From Bactericera cockerelli (lineage: Eukaryota; Arthropoda; Insecta; Hemiptera; Triozidae): a DNA stretch of 64,000 nucleotides. The position numbers and the translations under genes were made by a program. Below the pieces are notes generated by a model. That model ran no database searches. It had not been told where the DNA came from and saw only the letters and a program-made list of their open reading frames with translations. The number at the start of each line of letters is the position of its first letter. The stretch's first letter is position 1. Below, piece after piece: positions 1 to 11,788 of the stretch. The stretch lies in the NCBI GenBank assembly GCA_024516035.1, contig CM044964.1, forward strand, positions 26,436,866 to 26,500,865. Direction: 5' to 3'.

Positions 1-370
1 AGTTCCAAATTCAAGTCATTCAAAATTGCAGTTGTTCCAAATTCAATTTAATCAATATTACAGATATTCCAAATTCAAGTCATTCAAAATTCCAGTTATT
101 TAAAATTCAAGTTAATCAAGATTCCTAAAGTTCCAAATTGAAGTCAATCAAAATTCCTATTGTTCCAAATTCAAGTTAATCAAAATTCCAATTGTTCCAA
201 ATTCAATATTCAAGTTATGCAAAATTTCAGTTGTTCAAAAATCAAGTCAACCTGTTATCCACTTTTTTCAAATTTTAATTAATTTTAAATTTCAGTTCAA
301 AATTCCAGTCAATCAAAATTCTAGTTGTTTAATATTCAAGCTATGCAAAATTTCAGTTGTTCAAAGTCAA
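1..370. repeat. Degenerate tandem repeat of about 30 bases
   Basis: Recurring units of the form gttccaaattcaagtcaatc followed by aaaattccagtt fill the window start. Copies vary and some are truncated. The array is cut by the window edge. No coding potential. Confidence 0.8.
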
Positions 371-695
371 TGTTCTTCAACCTTATGGTTGAGGTAGGTT
401 GGTTTTGGCACATTTTTTACGGCTGGATGCCCTTCCAAGCACCAACGATTCTATCTGATTTGATTTAACGGATTAGGACGGGGGTTTTACCCTCCATTCG
501 CTGGGAATCGTACCAGCTACCCACATTAACCTCACCCACTCACTTCACCCAGCCTGGGTAGAGCTAGAAATGCCAGCCTCACATGTACGGAGGGAACAGA
601 ATTTTCTGTGTGAAAAGTCTGCTCCGATCGGGGATCGAACTCAGGATCTCTGGACTTCGGGCAGTAGTCACAATCGTTACGCCACGGAGGCTGGT
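370..695 (-). repeat. tRNA-headed SINE with shared core (family A, tail A)
   Basis: On the minus strand the head has an A box (TGGCGTAACG) and a B box (GAGTTCGATCC), in a tRNA-like arrangement beginning GCCTCCGTGGC. It is followed by the central domain (GGGTGAGGTTAATGTGGGTA, then GGAGGGTAAAACCCCCGTCC). The 3' tail contains GGAAGGGCATCCAGCCGTAA and caacct/aggttg arms. Essentially full length, about 325 bases. Confidence 0.85.
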
Positions 696-786
696 TAACC
701 TCCTAACATTCAACAACCAAAAATTTGGCAGTCTTTATGATTATCTTACGCCTTCAATTTTTCATGATCCAAACTTAGACAACATG

Positions 787-1695
787 AAGTGTATTTTCTG
801 TACTTAATCTCCCCCAATCTCGCATCAGCTGATCACAGATTAAGGATTTCTCCTCACGGCTTGTTCTTATTTCTCCTCCAATCTTAACCCGACGTTTTCG
901 TCAGATCGAGATCAACGCCATTTTGAAATCAATTTGACTTTGAGGTTGACCTTCAGCAGATCTTTATTATTTGTTTATGTTTTCATAAATTTACATTGAA
1001 TAAACTTTTTTGATTTTCTATCGATGACTAGGTTACTTTAAACCAGTTTAGGTATTAGGTTCTAGTTTGAATTTTGAGCCAGATTTAAGATTAGGAATTG
1101 CACAGGTATCAAAGTTCATTGTTGATAATGAAAGTACCTTTTATTAACATCCTCAATTTACATATTTCGCCGAAAATGAATGCATGATGTACAGAATGCT
1201 AGCTCGAGTTTCCCTTTTGCATTACCTTTATAAATCTCAAGTGTACATTTGTTCTACATCTGGAAAGCAAGACGCTGTGTAGTATAAGGACAATCACGTC
1301 TGAGAAATTCTCATGAAAAAAATCAAGGCAGTTTTCAATTTACAAAAGAGCACTGGTTCAAGCTGCAGTGATCGTTAACTCTGCTGTTTGTTGAATGCAC
1401 CAAATTTTCTGAACAGTCTATGGAATAGTAACTTGATTTCCATCAAAATTTGAGAAAAAGTAGGTAATGAAACTCTCGCAGAAATCTAAATAGTCATAAT
1501 AAGGTATTCAGATAGTTCAAATTTCCAATTCTATGAAATATTCTTATCAATCCTTATCAGTAATCTTTATTTACATTTCACTGTGAGAAGCTAGCCCTTA
1601 ATTTAAGTTTCTCTGATATTATCGCTAGAGCGCGTCGAGGCGTTCTGATCTCTACAGATCGAGATTGGGGGAGATTAAGTACAGAAAATACACTT
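787..1695. mobile_element. Non-autonomous DNA transposon with perfect 36-bp terminal inverted repeats
   Basis: Positions 787-822 and 1660-1695 are exact reverse complements over 36 bases, beginning AAGTGTATTTTCTGTACTTA. Both ends are flanked by ATG, a possible 3-bp target duplication. The 837-base interior has no open frame of note. The superfamily is unassigned. Confidence 0.65.
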
Positions 1696-2050
1696 ATGGC
1701 ATCTATTTTAAGCTTGAATCCCACATTGACAGTAAACAAATAAGAAAAATAGCATGATGCTATCCTTAATCTGCATCAGCTCGTCAAAAATTATCGACTT
1801 CTATAATTTTGTCACTTAAAATCGTTAATGGGTGGGTTTCTCCCCTCTCATGTTCGATTTTCCCAATTACAAAGGTACCAACCAAAGAAAAACATCGGTT
1901 CTTCCTCAAAATTATTGATCTTTAATCAAAACCACATTGCAAAAAAAAATTGTAATTTTTTTACAATTTACATTTTTTTTTTTAGGTACAAATGAGGTCC
2001 ATGATAGGGCTGACTGGAAATAACTGACAAAAAACACTGAAACTATTTAA

Positions 2051-2342
2051 CCCATTGCCCAATGGGTACCACATTTGCAAGACATTGGTATTGCCTGGGG
2101 TACCAGGGTTGCATAACTTGCATATATGCTAGACACGTTTGAACTTTCTTGGGTACCATGTATAGCATATATGCAAGACAATTTGTCTAGCACATATGCT
2201 ATACACGGTCCCTAGTGACAAGGAAACATGGGCTTTTTGTCTGGGGGACCGCGCGTTGCACATATGCTAGACAGGTGATTTTGAGGAAAATACCCTTGGT
2301 CCCCAGGGCAAGTTTCATAAAAATGGCTTGGTAGGCAATGGG
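2051..2342. mobile_element. piggyBac-like MITE with TTAA target
   Basis: The left end is TTAA|CCCATTGCC and the right end is GGCAATGGG|TAAG, the latter a decayed TTAA. The interior is rich in CATATGC and GCTAGAC motifs in both orientations and in GGTACC. TTAA targets and CCC-type termini are typical of piggyBac-like elements. No transposase is present. Confidence 0.65.
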
Positions 2343-2462
2343 TAAGAAAAGTTAGGAAGAAGAAGAATCAAGCCACATTGCATACCTAAATATATTATAC
2401 GGGCGCATTGTTGATAGCAATTTTCTGCTCCATGAAAATAATAATCATTATGAACAGTTAGA

Positions 2463-2640
2463 GTCACCGTCGTGGCGTGTTGAATGCACTCGAAGGACCA
2501 CCGAAGTTAAGCAACGTCCAGCGAGGTGAAGACTTCGTGATGCTGGCATTCCAGCCCAACTCAGGCTGGGTGAGTTTAAGGTCTAGGCCCAAGTCCAGTC
2601 ACTAACGGCTACGGCCTGATTAAGCACGGACATTAGACAT
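2463..2640 (+). repeat. 5S rRNA-headed SINE (family B), diverged
   Basis: The head matches the 5S pattern: GTTGAATGCACT, CACCGAAGTTAAGCAACGTC and gaagacttcgtgatgctgg, then the shared core (cagGCTGGGTGAGttta). The 3' part is lost. It is SINE-derived, not a 5S gene, because the internal control region is diverged and it is followed by the core domain. Confidence 0.7.
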
Positions 2641-2858
2641 TTGATTGTGTATAAAGTTGATTGATTTATTCTGTTCATTAGTTACTATACACTTCGGCAG
2701 TCTTTTAACTCTCCAGGCATATCCAATTATTCTTTACTTTGTGTGACTTTACTTGAATAGAATGTGAACAAAATAAAATATATTATTATTTTTATTGATG
2801 AGTTATTTATCTCATAAAAATTATTCTATTTCAGTGGTAAAGTTCTCATAAATATATT

Positions 2859-2952
2859 ATTCAGGACGGGGGTTTGAACCTCCAATTTCTGGGAATCATA
2901 CCAGTTCCAGCTACTCACTCACATAACACAGCCTGGGTTGAGACAGAAATGC
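2859..2952 (-). repeat. Core-domain fragment of family A/B SINE
   Basis: Reverse-orientation core (cagcctgggt and gacgggggttt on the plus strand), without head or tail. Confidence 0.6.
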
Positions 2953-2956
2953 CATT

Positions 2957-3277
2957 TTTTTTTTTTTTTTTTTTTAAAAAAAGATGAGTGTTTCACAGCC
3001 TTTTTTATTTCGTAGCCATGAAATAGGAGCTACTGTAGACGTTTGTGGTTTGTGTTGTAGACTGCCCATCCTGTAGTGTGCCTCCCCTCTGATGGGCGAG
3101 AAGTGACATAGTACTTCCCATTTAAGTGCTGGGTCTACACGAGCGCACCGGAAGGTATTCCTTACAAACAACTGTAAACAAGTTTTAAATACAATTTTTT
3201 GTCGGCGCGGGAGTTCGAACCCGGGACCTTCCGCATGGCAAGCGAGTGCTCAACCACTGAGCTACTCGTGCGCTTAC
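2957..3277 (-). repeat. tRNA-Gly-like-headed SINE (family F)
   Basis: On the minus strand the head reads GAGTAGCTCAGTGGTTGAGC, then CTTGCCATGC and GGGTTCGAACTCCCG (B box). The body contains the AGAAGTGAC and catcagaggggaggc elements, ending in AGGCTGTGAAACACTCATC and an A-run. The same unit recurs at 3549-3735, 31166-31345 and 50531-50837. Confidence 0.85.
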
Positions 3278-3548
3278 TTTAACGCTTACTATTGTTCAAC
3301 CTTTTTCTAATGCAGGTTGAGGTTGGTTAGATCTGGCACTACTATACAAATTTCCACATTTTACGGCTTGCTACCCTTACAAACTTGTTCAACTACGTTC
3401 TTGTTAAGGGTCTCTGTTATTATCTCTAGTGTTTTTTTTGAGCTCTGAGCTAGTTTCTACTAGTTTCGGTTAATGTTCCCCAAGGAGACTTGTTTTACCC
3501 TCTATGGTCTATTCGCTGGAAACTTTTCCGATCAGGCCGGGATTCGAG

Positions 3549-3735
3549 TTTTTTTTTTTTTTAAAGATGAGTGTTTCACAGCCTTTTTTTATTTTGTAGC
3601 CATGAAACAGGAGCTTCTGTAGACGCTTGTGGTCTGTGTTGTAGCCTGAACATTCCTCAGAATGCCTCCCTTCTGATGGGCGAGAATTTAGGTGCTGGGT
3701 CAACACGAGCGCACCCTTACAAACAACTGTAACCT
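3549..3735 (-). repeat. Family F SINE, 5'-truncated copy
   Basis: Body and A-tail of the family F SINE without its head. It lies within a family A-like 3' fragment (3290-3540). Confidence 0.75.
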
Positions 3736-3821
3736 AAAGTTAGGTGAGGTTTATGTTGTATCTTGATAGTTTGTCCAACGATCTGAGAGAAAGTTAGGTA
3801 TCTAGTTTAAAAAATCTCGAT

Positions 3822-4740
3822 AAAGTCCAGCCAGGACATGACAGGTTATCCTCCCATTTTTACCACATAATAATACGTCTTGGGCTTACTATTAGGTACC
3901 AATTATAAATCAGGATTACATTATAGATGAGCCAGACTTTGACCCTCAATTCGGGCTATGGTGTACTGTGATTGGTTCATTGGTTCAAACTACGACTTAA
4001 AGGATGGTATCACTTATCCCAAATTCAATCCTGTTTTATCTTATAGCCTGTTTTATCCTCTTATCAGTAGGTAATTAGCAGGGTAAAAAGAAAAAATAAA
4101 AGAAACTGTAAAAATAAAAGCAGTCAAAAATAAATAGAATAAGATAAATAAGACAACACCAGGACAGTATTCAAGAAATTAAAACTTTAATACAAATTGT
4201 AATAAATAAATAAACTGATATCTTGGTCTAAGAAAACCTTTTTTCTGTGTCGAATAAAATTGCAAACAAATTATTTAGAATGTACATTTTGGTTCTTCTT
4301 TTTGTTCTTGCTATTTTTTTATTGGTACATTTTATTTCAATGAACCTTCATATGAAGAGGAAAAATGCGTACGTACAAGCAAAATAGATATAGCTGATAA
4401 ATTTTCAAGGAGGTAACCTTGACAGTATCAAAGGTCCCAAAACATATGAAAAATTAATGTCTCTAAGAAATGTACATGATTGATAGATTAGGTGTAAGTT
4501 AACTAATTGTTCAAAGAAATCATAGAAAAAATGAAATATATTGAAGTTATTTACAATGAATGTACAGTTAATTGTGCCCAAAAAATGTGCAGAAGTAAAA
4601 AAAATGTTTGATTAAAATAGAAAATGCATCTTCTGGTACATATTAAAACACTTAAAATTAAAAAATAACTATAAATTATTAAAAGCTAGGGAGAATCTTG
4701 TCTTGTTTGATGATTATAAAAAATTACCTGAGTCAGATTC
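3822..4740. other. Spacer with SINE and MITE fragments
   Basis: 3822-3897 is a 3' piece of family C SINE (gacatgacaggttatcctcc, then cgtcttgggcttact). About 3905-4060 resembles the MITE with the internal motif tgtgattggtt. The remainder to 4740 is AT-rich with no gene recognised. Confidence 0.5.
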
Positions 4741-4744
4741 AATT

Positions 4745-6660
4745 TGTGATTCACAAGCTATCATCAAATTCGTTAGCTTTGTCACTGGTAATAAATAGGT
4801 TTTGTTCCTTGTCACACGGTAATAGTCAGGATTTGTAGAAGTTTTTCACTTGGTTATTTGAGGTTTGTATAAGTTTGTCACTTTGTGATAGTTCGGTTTT
4901 GTATAAGTTTGTCATTTGGTAATAGTTAAGGTCTGTATAAGTTTGTCACTTTTTAAAAGTCAGGTTTTGTAGAAGTTCTTCACTTTATAATAGTTGAGGT
5001 TTGTATAGGTTGTCACTTTGTGATAGTTCGGTTTTGAATAAGTTTGTCATTTGGTAATAGTTAAGGTCTGTATAAGTTTGTCACTTTTTAATAGTCAGGT
5101 TTTGCAGAATTTCTTCACTTGGTAATAGTTGAGGTTTGTATAAGTTTGTCACTTTGTGATAGTTAGGTTTGTCTAAGTTTGTCACTTTGTGTTAGTTCGG
5201 TTTTTTATAAATTTGTCATTTGTTAATAGTTGAGGGTTGTATAAGTTTGTCACTTTTTAATAATCAGGTTTTGTAGAAGTTCTTCACTTGGTAATGGTCT
5301 AGGTTTGTAGAAGTTTGTCACTTTGTAACAGTTAGATTTTGTCAAAAGTTTGTTACTTGGTGATAGTTGGATTTAAGACAAGTTTGTCAATTTGTAATAT
5401 TTAGGTTTTGCATAAGTTTGTTACTTTGTATTAGTTAGTTTTCGTATAAGTTTGTCTTTTTGTAATATGTAGTTAGGTTTTTTTATAAGTTTGTCATTTG
5501 TTTATAGTTAAGGTCTGTATAAGTTTCACTTTGTTTTTTTTGTTTTTTTTTTTTTTAATTAGGCGCTTTAAGTCTGTATTACAACAGGTCCTTCGCGCCT
5601 GTCACTTTGTAATAGTCAGGTTTTGTAGAAGTTTGTCACTTTGTCATAGTTTAGGTTTGTATAAGTTTGTTACTTTGTAATGGTCAGTTTTTTTTATTAT
5701 CCTCTTCGAGAATATCAAGTGATTGGTTTGTGGTTTGGAAGTAGAGGGTCAGTATCAAAGTTCCTGATGAATGCACTAAAACAGTTCATGATAACACCAA
5801 AACAAATCCAAGAAATGTGTGAGACAGTTCTGAAAGATTCAATACACATCATTCATAACCACATCCACGGAGTATGAAAAAGAAGAAGCAAAAAAAAACA
5901 GAAAAAAAAGAAGAAAAAAAAAAAAAAAATTGTTTCTAGGAAGAAAAAAAAAATGTATTAACTGATGGATATGCTGTGTACTGGCAATCAGCAAAAATGC
6001 TGACAGCATCTTTGTTATATATTTTTTATAATAAATATAACATTTGTTTCTCTCTTGTTACTTGGTGATTGTTGGGTTTTGTATTAGTTTGTCATTTGGT
6101 AATAGTTGAGGTTTGTATAAGTTTGTCACTTTTTAATAGTCAGGTTTTGTAGAAGTTTGTCACTTGGTAATAGTTTTGGTTTGTATAAATTTGTTACTTT
6201 GTAATGGTCAGTTAATTTTTAAGTTTGTTACTTGGTGATAGTTAGGTTTTAAATAAGTTTTTCATTTGATAAGAGTTTTAGTTTGCATAAGTTTGTTACT
6301 TTGTAATGGTCACTTACTTAATGATAGTTGGGTTTTGTATAAGTTTTTTACTTTGGAATAGTTAGGTTTTGTTACTTGGTAATTGTAATTACTTGGTAGT
6401 AAGTGGTTTTTGTATATACACACAGGTTTCGGACTTATAATAGTTAGGTTTTGTATACTTTTGTAATTTGGTAATTGTTATTTTTTGTATAATTTTGTCT
6501 CTCTGTAATAGTTAGGTTTTGCATAAGTTTGTCATTTGGTAAACGTTTAGATTTGTATAAGTTTGTCTCTTTGTAAAAGTTAGTTTTTGTATAAATTAGT
6601 CATTTGGAAGTAGGTTTTTTATAAGTTCGTCACATTCACCATCTGTTTTGTTTATAATTT
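4745..6660. repeat. Diverged satellite, unit about 34 bases, interrupted
   Basis: Dozens of degenerate units of the form aggtttgtataagtttgtca followed by ctttgtaatagtt. A pyrimidine-rich insertion lies at 5530-5605 and a coding-like insertion at 5690-6045. Units become more divergent toward 6660. Confidence 0.85.
5692..5877 (+). pseudogene. Retroelement polyprotein C-terminus-like fragment in the satellite
   Basis: The translated stretch contains YQVIGLWFGSRGSVSKFL and ends KDSIHIIHNHIHG before a stop, followed at once by an A-rich tract (5880-5955). The GxWFGSRG...HNH layout resembles the tail that follows the reverse transcriptase in some insect non-LTR retrotransposons, recalled by pattern only. 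A 5'-truncated retrotransposed insertion fits the position inside a satellite. Family assignment is weak. Confidence 0.3.
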
Positions 6661-7340
6661 GTCAAGTTCATTTTCATAATACATAAATCAGTAAGTTTTT
6701 CATCGTATTTTTGTATAAGCTTTGTAGATCTAATCACGGTTCTTAAAATATGAGAAGTTTACGTTCTTAATATTTGTGTTTTCCTTGGAAGGGTTTGTGA
6801 GGTTTGCAGAATTTGTCATTGTTTAGTATTGTCATATTACTATCAAATAATTTTCATCAGATTTGTATTTTTTGTTAGTAGCTATAGCTATGATTATCTT
6901 TGTAAAGCTTTGTGTTAAAAGATTTTGTGAAGTTAACTTCTTGTAAATGTTTGTTTTTGTTGAGTCTGTCAAGTGTTGTCTTGTCATGTAGGTTTTCAAG
7001 TTCACATTCATGGTAATACTTTGTTAATAAGTCATGTCATTTATTCTAAGATTTATGCAGTTGTTTGTCAGGTTTTTTGTTGTTGCGAGTTGTTTGTTTT
7101 CTATCCAATATGATTTAAATCGAAAAAAATGTGCAAAGTCAAGCGAAGAAAAAAGTGGTGCATTTGTAAAGCTCATCGGTAAGCATAGGTAAAGTGCAAT
7201 ATTAAAAATCTTTCACTTACCTTACTAAAATCGTTATTAGAGATATTTTTTTCTAAACAGTTCATAAATTTTGAAGGATAAACCCAAAAAGTAAATAATT
7301 CTATTTATCTAACGTAAAAAGAAAATTTCAGCCAACAACA
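6660..7340. other. AT-rich spacer, nothing recognised
   Basis: T-rich, G-poor sequence that may be very degraded satellite; no open frame, tRNA or terminal-repeat signal noticed. Confidence 0.4.
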
Positions 7341-7344
7341 ATGA

Positions 7345-7535
7345 CAAGTTGAATACACCAGCTCGCGTTCTGTCACTGTAGTTAAACAACGCCTAGCCAG
7401 GTTAAGACTTGGATGGGTCAAGTTCTAACCCCCGTGTTGCTTGCTATTCGCGACCCAACCCAGGCTGGTTGAGGTTAATGTGCGTAGCTGGTTGTGAGTT
7501 TCCAGCGAATGAAGCTAAAAAACACCCTGTCTAAT
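7345..7535 (+). repeat. 5S-headed SINE (family B), diverged
   Basis: GTTGAATACACC, cactgtaGTTAAACAACGcc and GGTTAAGACTTGGATGGGT give the 5S head; GCTGGTTGAGGTTAATGTGC and CCAGCGAATG give the core. Truncated at the 3' end. Confidence 0.75.
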
Positions 7536-9240
7536 GAGTAAGAAAAGAGTAAGTTCCATTTTAAAAAGGTAAGATCAGGCAATAAGGAATGTAGTCAGCC
7601 GTCTGTTTGTAATCAGAAGGAAAAACTATCTCAAGATATTCACATTTTCTTTCGTTACCAAAAATAATATGTGTATCTTATATGTGTAAATATAGTAGGT
7701 ATACAGACTGGATAAAGCCTGTCATGTATTATAATTATTTTATGGAAATGACCTAAACTCTAATTTATTTATTTATTAATTAAAATACAAATTCATTAAC
7801 TTATAGATAAAACACCTCCCGCATAACTGCTGTCCTCTTCATTGTTCCCAACCTTTTTTTTTTTCAATTTACTTTTTGGGGCTTTAGGTAATAAAATTAT
7901 TATTAAAACTAATGAAAATATCTTTGGTTATCAAGCACACACACTCAATGTTAATAAACTTACTACTTAATAACTATTATTGTAAAATTTAAAATAATAA
8001 TCAACCAACAATAGGTTTGAAAAAAGAGAGTTGTTAGAAGTACTACTACCCCAGTACCATTTTTCTAATTGGGGGAATTTAATCGTAAATTTAACTGGCC
8101 ATCAGATCTTAGAATGTGAGTACTGGAAATTCTGTTGGTAAATTTTATTTCAAAAAGATTCCAAGGAATAGATTTACCTAAAATCGGCAGTAGATTTAAA
8201 CGACTTAAAAGTAATATTATAATTTTAAAGTAAAACTACTGCACAGCCTCATTTGAAAACTAAGCCGAAAATAACACTAGAATTTATTAAAAATAAAATT
8301 CTAAACTAAAAAAAATATTTCAGTACCTAACTCATACATTTTTTTTTTTTTTTTTAATAAACTACAGCGGCCTTATTTTTTTTTTTCAATAAAAAAACGG
8401 AAATAATGAAGCTGTACCATATTTTGTGCGAGCTGATGTCAAATTGTAGAGGTTAACAGTAAAGAAAATTAACTAAAACTAGCTTATAAGGTATTTTTGA
8501 TTTCATTTGCTCGGAAATTTTGATTTTCGTTTAGAAAAAATATATTACAAAGAATTTACAGACCATAAGTTAATGTTTTGGAACTTCATACTTTACTAGG
8601 CACCTGCCTTTACTAGGCACCTGCCTTTACTAGGCACCATTTTTCTTCTGAAAATAGTAATTTATCCTGCATTTATCAAATTATATAAAAATATATTATG
8701 TGTATGTGGATTGTGGATTCTATTGTTTCACACAAGTAAAAGTATATAATAGAAAAGAATGCTTTTACATATTTTATAAAACGGTTTGTTTGCAATTTGT
8801 TTTATTCGACAGAGTGAAATAGGAATTATAATATATATAATATATACACAAATAAAATTTGAAACTATAAATTTTATAGTGGGTTTACAATCAATAAAAA
8901 ATAAAGTTAAAATAGGCAAAGGGTAAAAGTTGATCTATCGAAAATCATGTCATAGGTAATTCCTGAATTTTCACACATTTCAATTGCTATTTTAACGTTA
9001 GGTATATTATGTAATATTTTATATAAAACTAAGATTCTTTAAAGTATTCCACTCACCTACTTGAGTTTCGCCTAGGCTCGTGGGCTTGATCTATACCTAA
9101 CATTAATTTGGATTTCTAATATAAACTTAATAACAAATCATTGCTATTTTAACTTTATTTTTACAACCTAATACTAAAAGTAACGTGAGAAAACAAGAAA
9201 AGGGATAGATTTGTACATTATAAATAATAAATAGTTAACT
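7536..9240. other. AT-rich spacer with a short tandem triplet
   Basis: No gene recognised. At 8593-8638 a 17-base unit (tttactaggcacctgcc) is repeated about 2.7 times. T-runs at 8340-8390. A palindromic ttttatataaaact segment near 9020 recurs near 54910. Confidence 0.5.
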
Positions 9241-9935
9241 TTCAAGTGGTGGAGCTGTTACTCCTGAAAGAGACGATGAATATGAAGGCAATGAAGGTAA
9301 ACCCTTTTCCACATATGCAGCAATTTGTGAAAAAGAAACGAACAATTGAAAACAATTAGTGAAAAAAAGAAACACTTTTCTTTAAAAAAGGAAACAATTA
9401 GTGAAAAATAAAGTGTTCTTGACGAACCTTAGAGTATGCGAGGCTTCAGATCCTATAATGAAGGATAAAGAGGGAAAATTTACAAGAAGATGGAAGGACG
9501 CAATGTTGTGTGATTTTGTGTCTGGAATTCCAGAGATAATTAATGAAGATGAGAATATTGAGAATTGTATAATAGAATATTGAAATCTTTTAAGACTTCA
9601 TAGGTTTGGATATTATGCTCCAACAAACGATAATATGATCACACACACAGTTCAACAGATATGTGTGGTATACTGGTGTAATATATGATCTACTTTACAT
9701 GGAATCAGAATGACAGGTTGAAACTACATGGAAAAACAAATGTAATTTGAAAATATGAAAAAAATAATTAGTTTGAGTTTTTAAGCAAATATTAACTAGA
9801 AACGTAGATTATATCAATTAACCAGATATTGGAGTGACAGGTGTTCTAAAATATGCTCACTAAAATAAAGCAAGCATATGGCACATGTGAACATTACATG
9901 GCAGTTAGGTTGACAAGAAGAGGAACTAATTTATA
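9241..9935 (+). other. Spacer containing an eroded coding-like stretch
   Basis: 9401-9583 encodes 60 residues of unusually non-AT-biased composition (e.g. CEASDPIMKDKEGKFTRRWK) ending in a stop, with similar-looking residues in the same region upstream. No family recognised; possibly a transposon ORF relic. Confidence 0.25.
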
Positions 9936-10061
9936 GAATGAAATAGGGATGGGTAGAACTGATCGGAGCCATTTCAGTGAAATGGCTCTATCAAGACACA
10001 AATGAGTTGGTTCCGGTCACCTCTAAGAGAGATGGCTCCGAACATCTCAGTAACAGTATCA

Positions 10062-10190
10062 CTTGGCTCTACTGGCTCAGTACATAGGTTTAATATAATA
10101 TATTATGAAACCACTGAGATGGCACTGAGATGGCTCTACTGGCTCAGTACATAGGTTTAATATAATATATTATGAAGACCACTCATATAC
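10062..10190. repeat. Two-copy direct repeat inside the hAT element
   Basis: The segment ggctctactggctcagtaca...atattatga occurs twice in tandem (from about 10066 and 10133). Confidence 0.7.
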
Positions 10191-10391
10191 TTTGTATGGA
10201 TTTGTAGAATCTAAATAAGTAAATAATACAAACATCTTATACTCAGACAAGGAGAATTGAAACGTTTACTTGAAAGAGAAAAAGTGACTCCGCCCCTTTC
10301 TTCTACCCCTCGTACACAGATTTCTAAACTTAACACGTTGAGCGCTCAGAACCAAGAATATCAAGATTATCAAGAGAAATAATTCCTGTTA

Positions 10392-10770
10392 ATATAATAA
10401 TAATAATTCCGTGTCCGTGAGTTAGGTATTGATACCTAAGTCACGGTGGTGAGACGATTATATGGACGCCCAGATTTTAATGTCTAGGCTCCTTTCATGT
10501 CCATTGATTCTATTTGGTTTTAACGTCCTGACTTGAGGTAGACAGGACGGGGGTTTTACCCTCCATTCGCTGGGAATCGTACCAGCTACCCACATTAACC
10601 TCACCTAGCCGGGGTAGGGCCGGAATTGCCAGCCTCACAGGTTCGGAGGGAACAGAATTTTCTGTGCGAAAAGTCTGCTCCAACCGGGAATCGAACTCAG
10701 GATCTCTGGACTACTGGCAGTAGTCACAACCGTCACGCCACGGAGGCTGGCTATGCCACGGAGGCTGGCC
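10392..10770 (-). repeat. Family A SINE with tail B and target duplication
   Basis: Minus-strand tRNA-like head plus shared core, but the 3' tail differs from the copy at 370-695: it contains ggacatgaaaggagcctaga and caccaccgtga and ends in an AATTATTATT-type microsatellite. ATTCCTGTTA flanks the copy at 10382-10391 and 10771-10780. The extreme 5' end carries a partial duplication of the gccacggaggctgg segment. Confidence 0.85.
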
Positions 10771-10812
10771 ATTCCTGTTATTAACGTGAAATAATTCCTT
10801 CTTAACAAATAC

Positions 10813-11176
10813 ATTGAGGGCTTACTGGCTTAGAGAATCCTATGAGGGCTTACTGGCTTAGAGAAACCTATGAGGAAGCCAGCGTCGATGGCATGTTGAA
10901 TACACCGGTTCCCTTCAGAACACCGAAGTTAAGCGACATCCAGCGAGGTTAAGACTTGGATGGGTGACCATTCAAATTCTAATTCTCGTGACGCTGGCTT
11001 TTCCCGGCCCCACTCAGGCTGGGTGAGGTCAATGTGAGTAGCAGGTTTGTGAGTTTCCTGCGAATGGAGGGTAAAACCCCCGTCGTGATATGACCATGGC
11101 AGTTGAAAGCGACGTTAAACCCCACTTAAAAAAAAAAAACAAAAAAAAAAACCTATGAGGGCTTACTGGCTTAGAG
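10813..11176. repeat. Short tandem repeat split by a SINE
   Basis: Units containing gagggcttactggcttagag occur at about 10815 and 10846 and resume after the SINE at 11155-11176, so the array predates that insertion. Confidence 0.75.
10876..11148 (+). repeat. 5S-headed SINE (family B), young copy
   Basis: The head is GCCAGCGTCGATGGCATGTT, GAATACACCGGTT, CACCGAAGTTAAGCGACATC and GACTTGGATGGGTGACC, closely matching the arthropod 5S rRNA layout. Then comes the core (CTGGGTGAGGTCAATGTGAG, GGAGGGTAAAACCCCCGTCG), a short tail ending GCGACGTTAAACCCCACTT and an A-run. The target duplication AAACCTATGAGG lies at 10864-10875 and 11149-11160. Virtually identical to 51139-51412. Confidence 0.95.
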
Positions 11177-11477
11177 TATAAAAAAAAACTAAAGTCATAT
11201 TCGTATATTTTATAAAAAACCCCCATGTGAGTTTTGATACCAGTTGATAATATATCAGAAAAGCCCCCACCCATGGAGGTTCGCAGCGCTCAACGTGTTA
11301 ATTAAGGGAGTCTTAGGTTTTTACTAGAAAGAAAGGAAGAAGCAACGGGCCAACTGGTTCAGTAATAAGAATACGATTAAAAGCAAAGATCCTACATAAC
11401 ATTAATTCAGTAGAATATCATGAAAAGAAAATAAATTATGTACCTATCTGGTAACAGGGAAGGTTTCAAGGTTTACA

Positions 11478-11788
11478 CCATACACCAATTTTCGTACTGT
11501 CACTGAAGTTCAGCAACCTCCAGCCGAGGTTAAGAGCTTGGATCGATGGGTGTGGGTGGGTGTTCAAATCGAACCCTCGTTATGCTGGGTATTACCAGTC
11601 CCACTCGGGCTTGGTGAGGTTAATTTGAGTAGGTGGTTTGAGAATTCCAGCGAATGGGGGGTAAATCCCCCGTCAAAGCAGCTACTCATTTCTGCTGGGG
11701 ATCGAACATTTTTGCCTAGCTGGGGATCGAACCCAGGTCACCATGCGTGCAATGCATAGTGCGCTAACTCTTTCGGCCACGGTGATAG
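11478..11788. repeat. Family B SINE (+) followed by a family E tRNA-headed fragment (-)
   Basis: 11478-11686 is a diverged plus-strand 5S-headed SINE (ACTGAAGTTCAGCAACCTCC, then the core). 11687-11788 is a minus-strand tRNA-like head (ACCGTGGCCGAAAGAGTTAG, B box GGGTTCGATCC). Confidence 0.7.

Noticed and set aside
10876..10995. 5S rRNA gene
   Set aside because: Diverged from 5S, followed by SINE core and A-tail, flanked by target duplications, and duplicated identically elsewhere.
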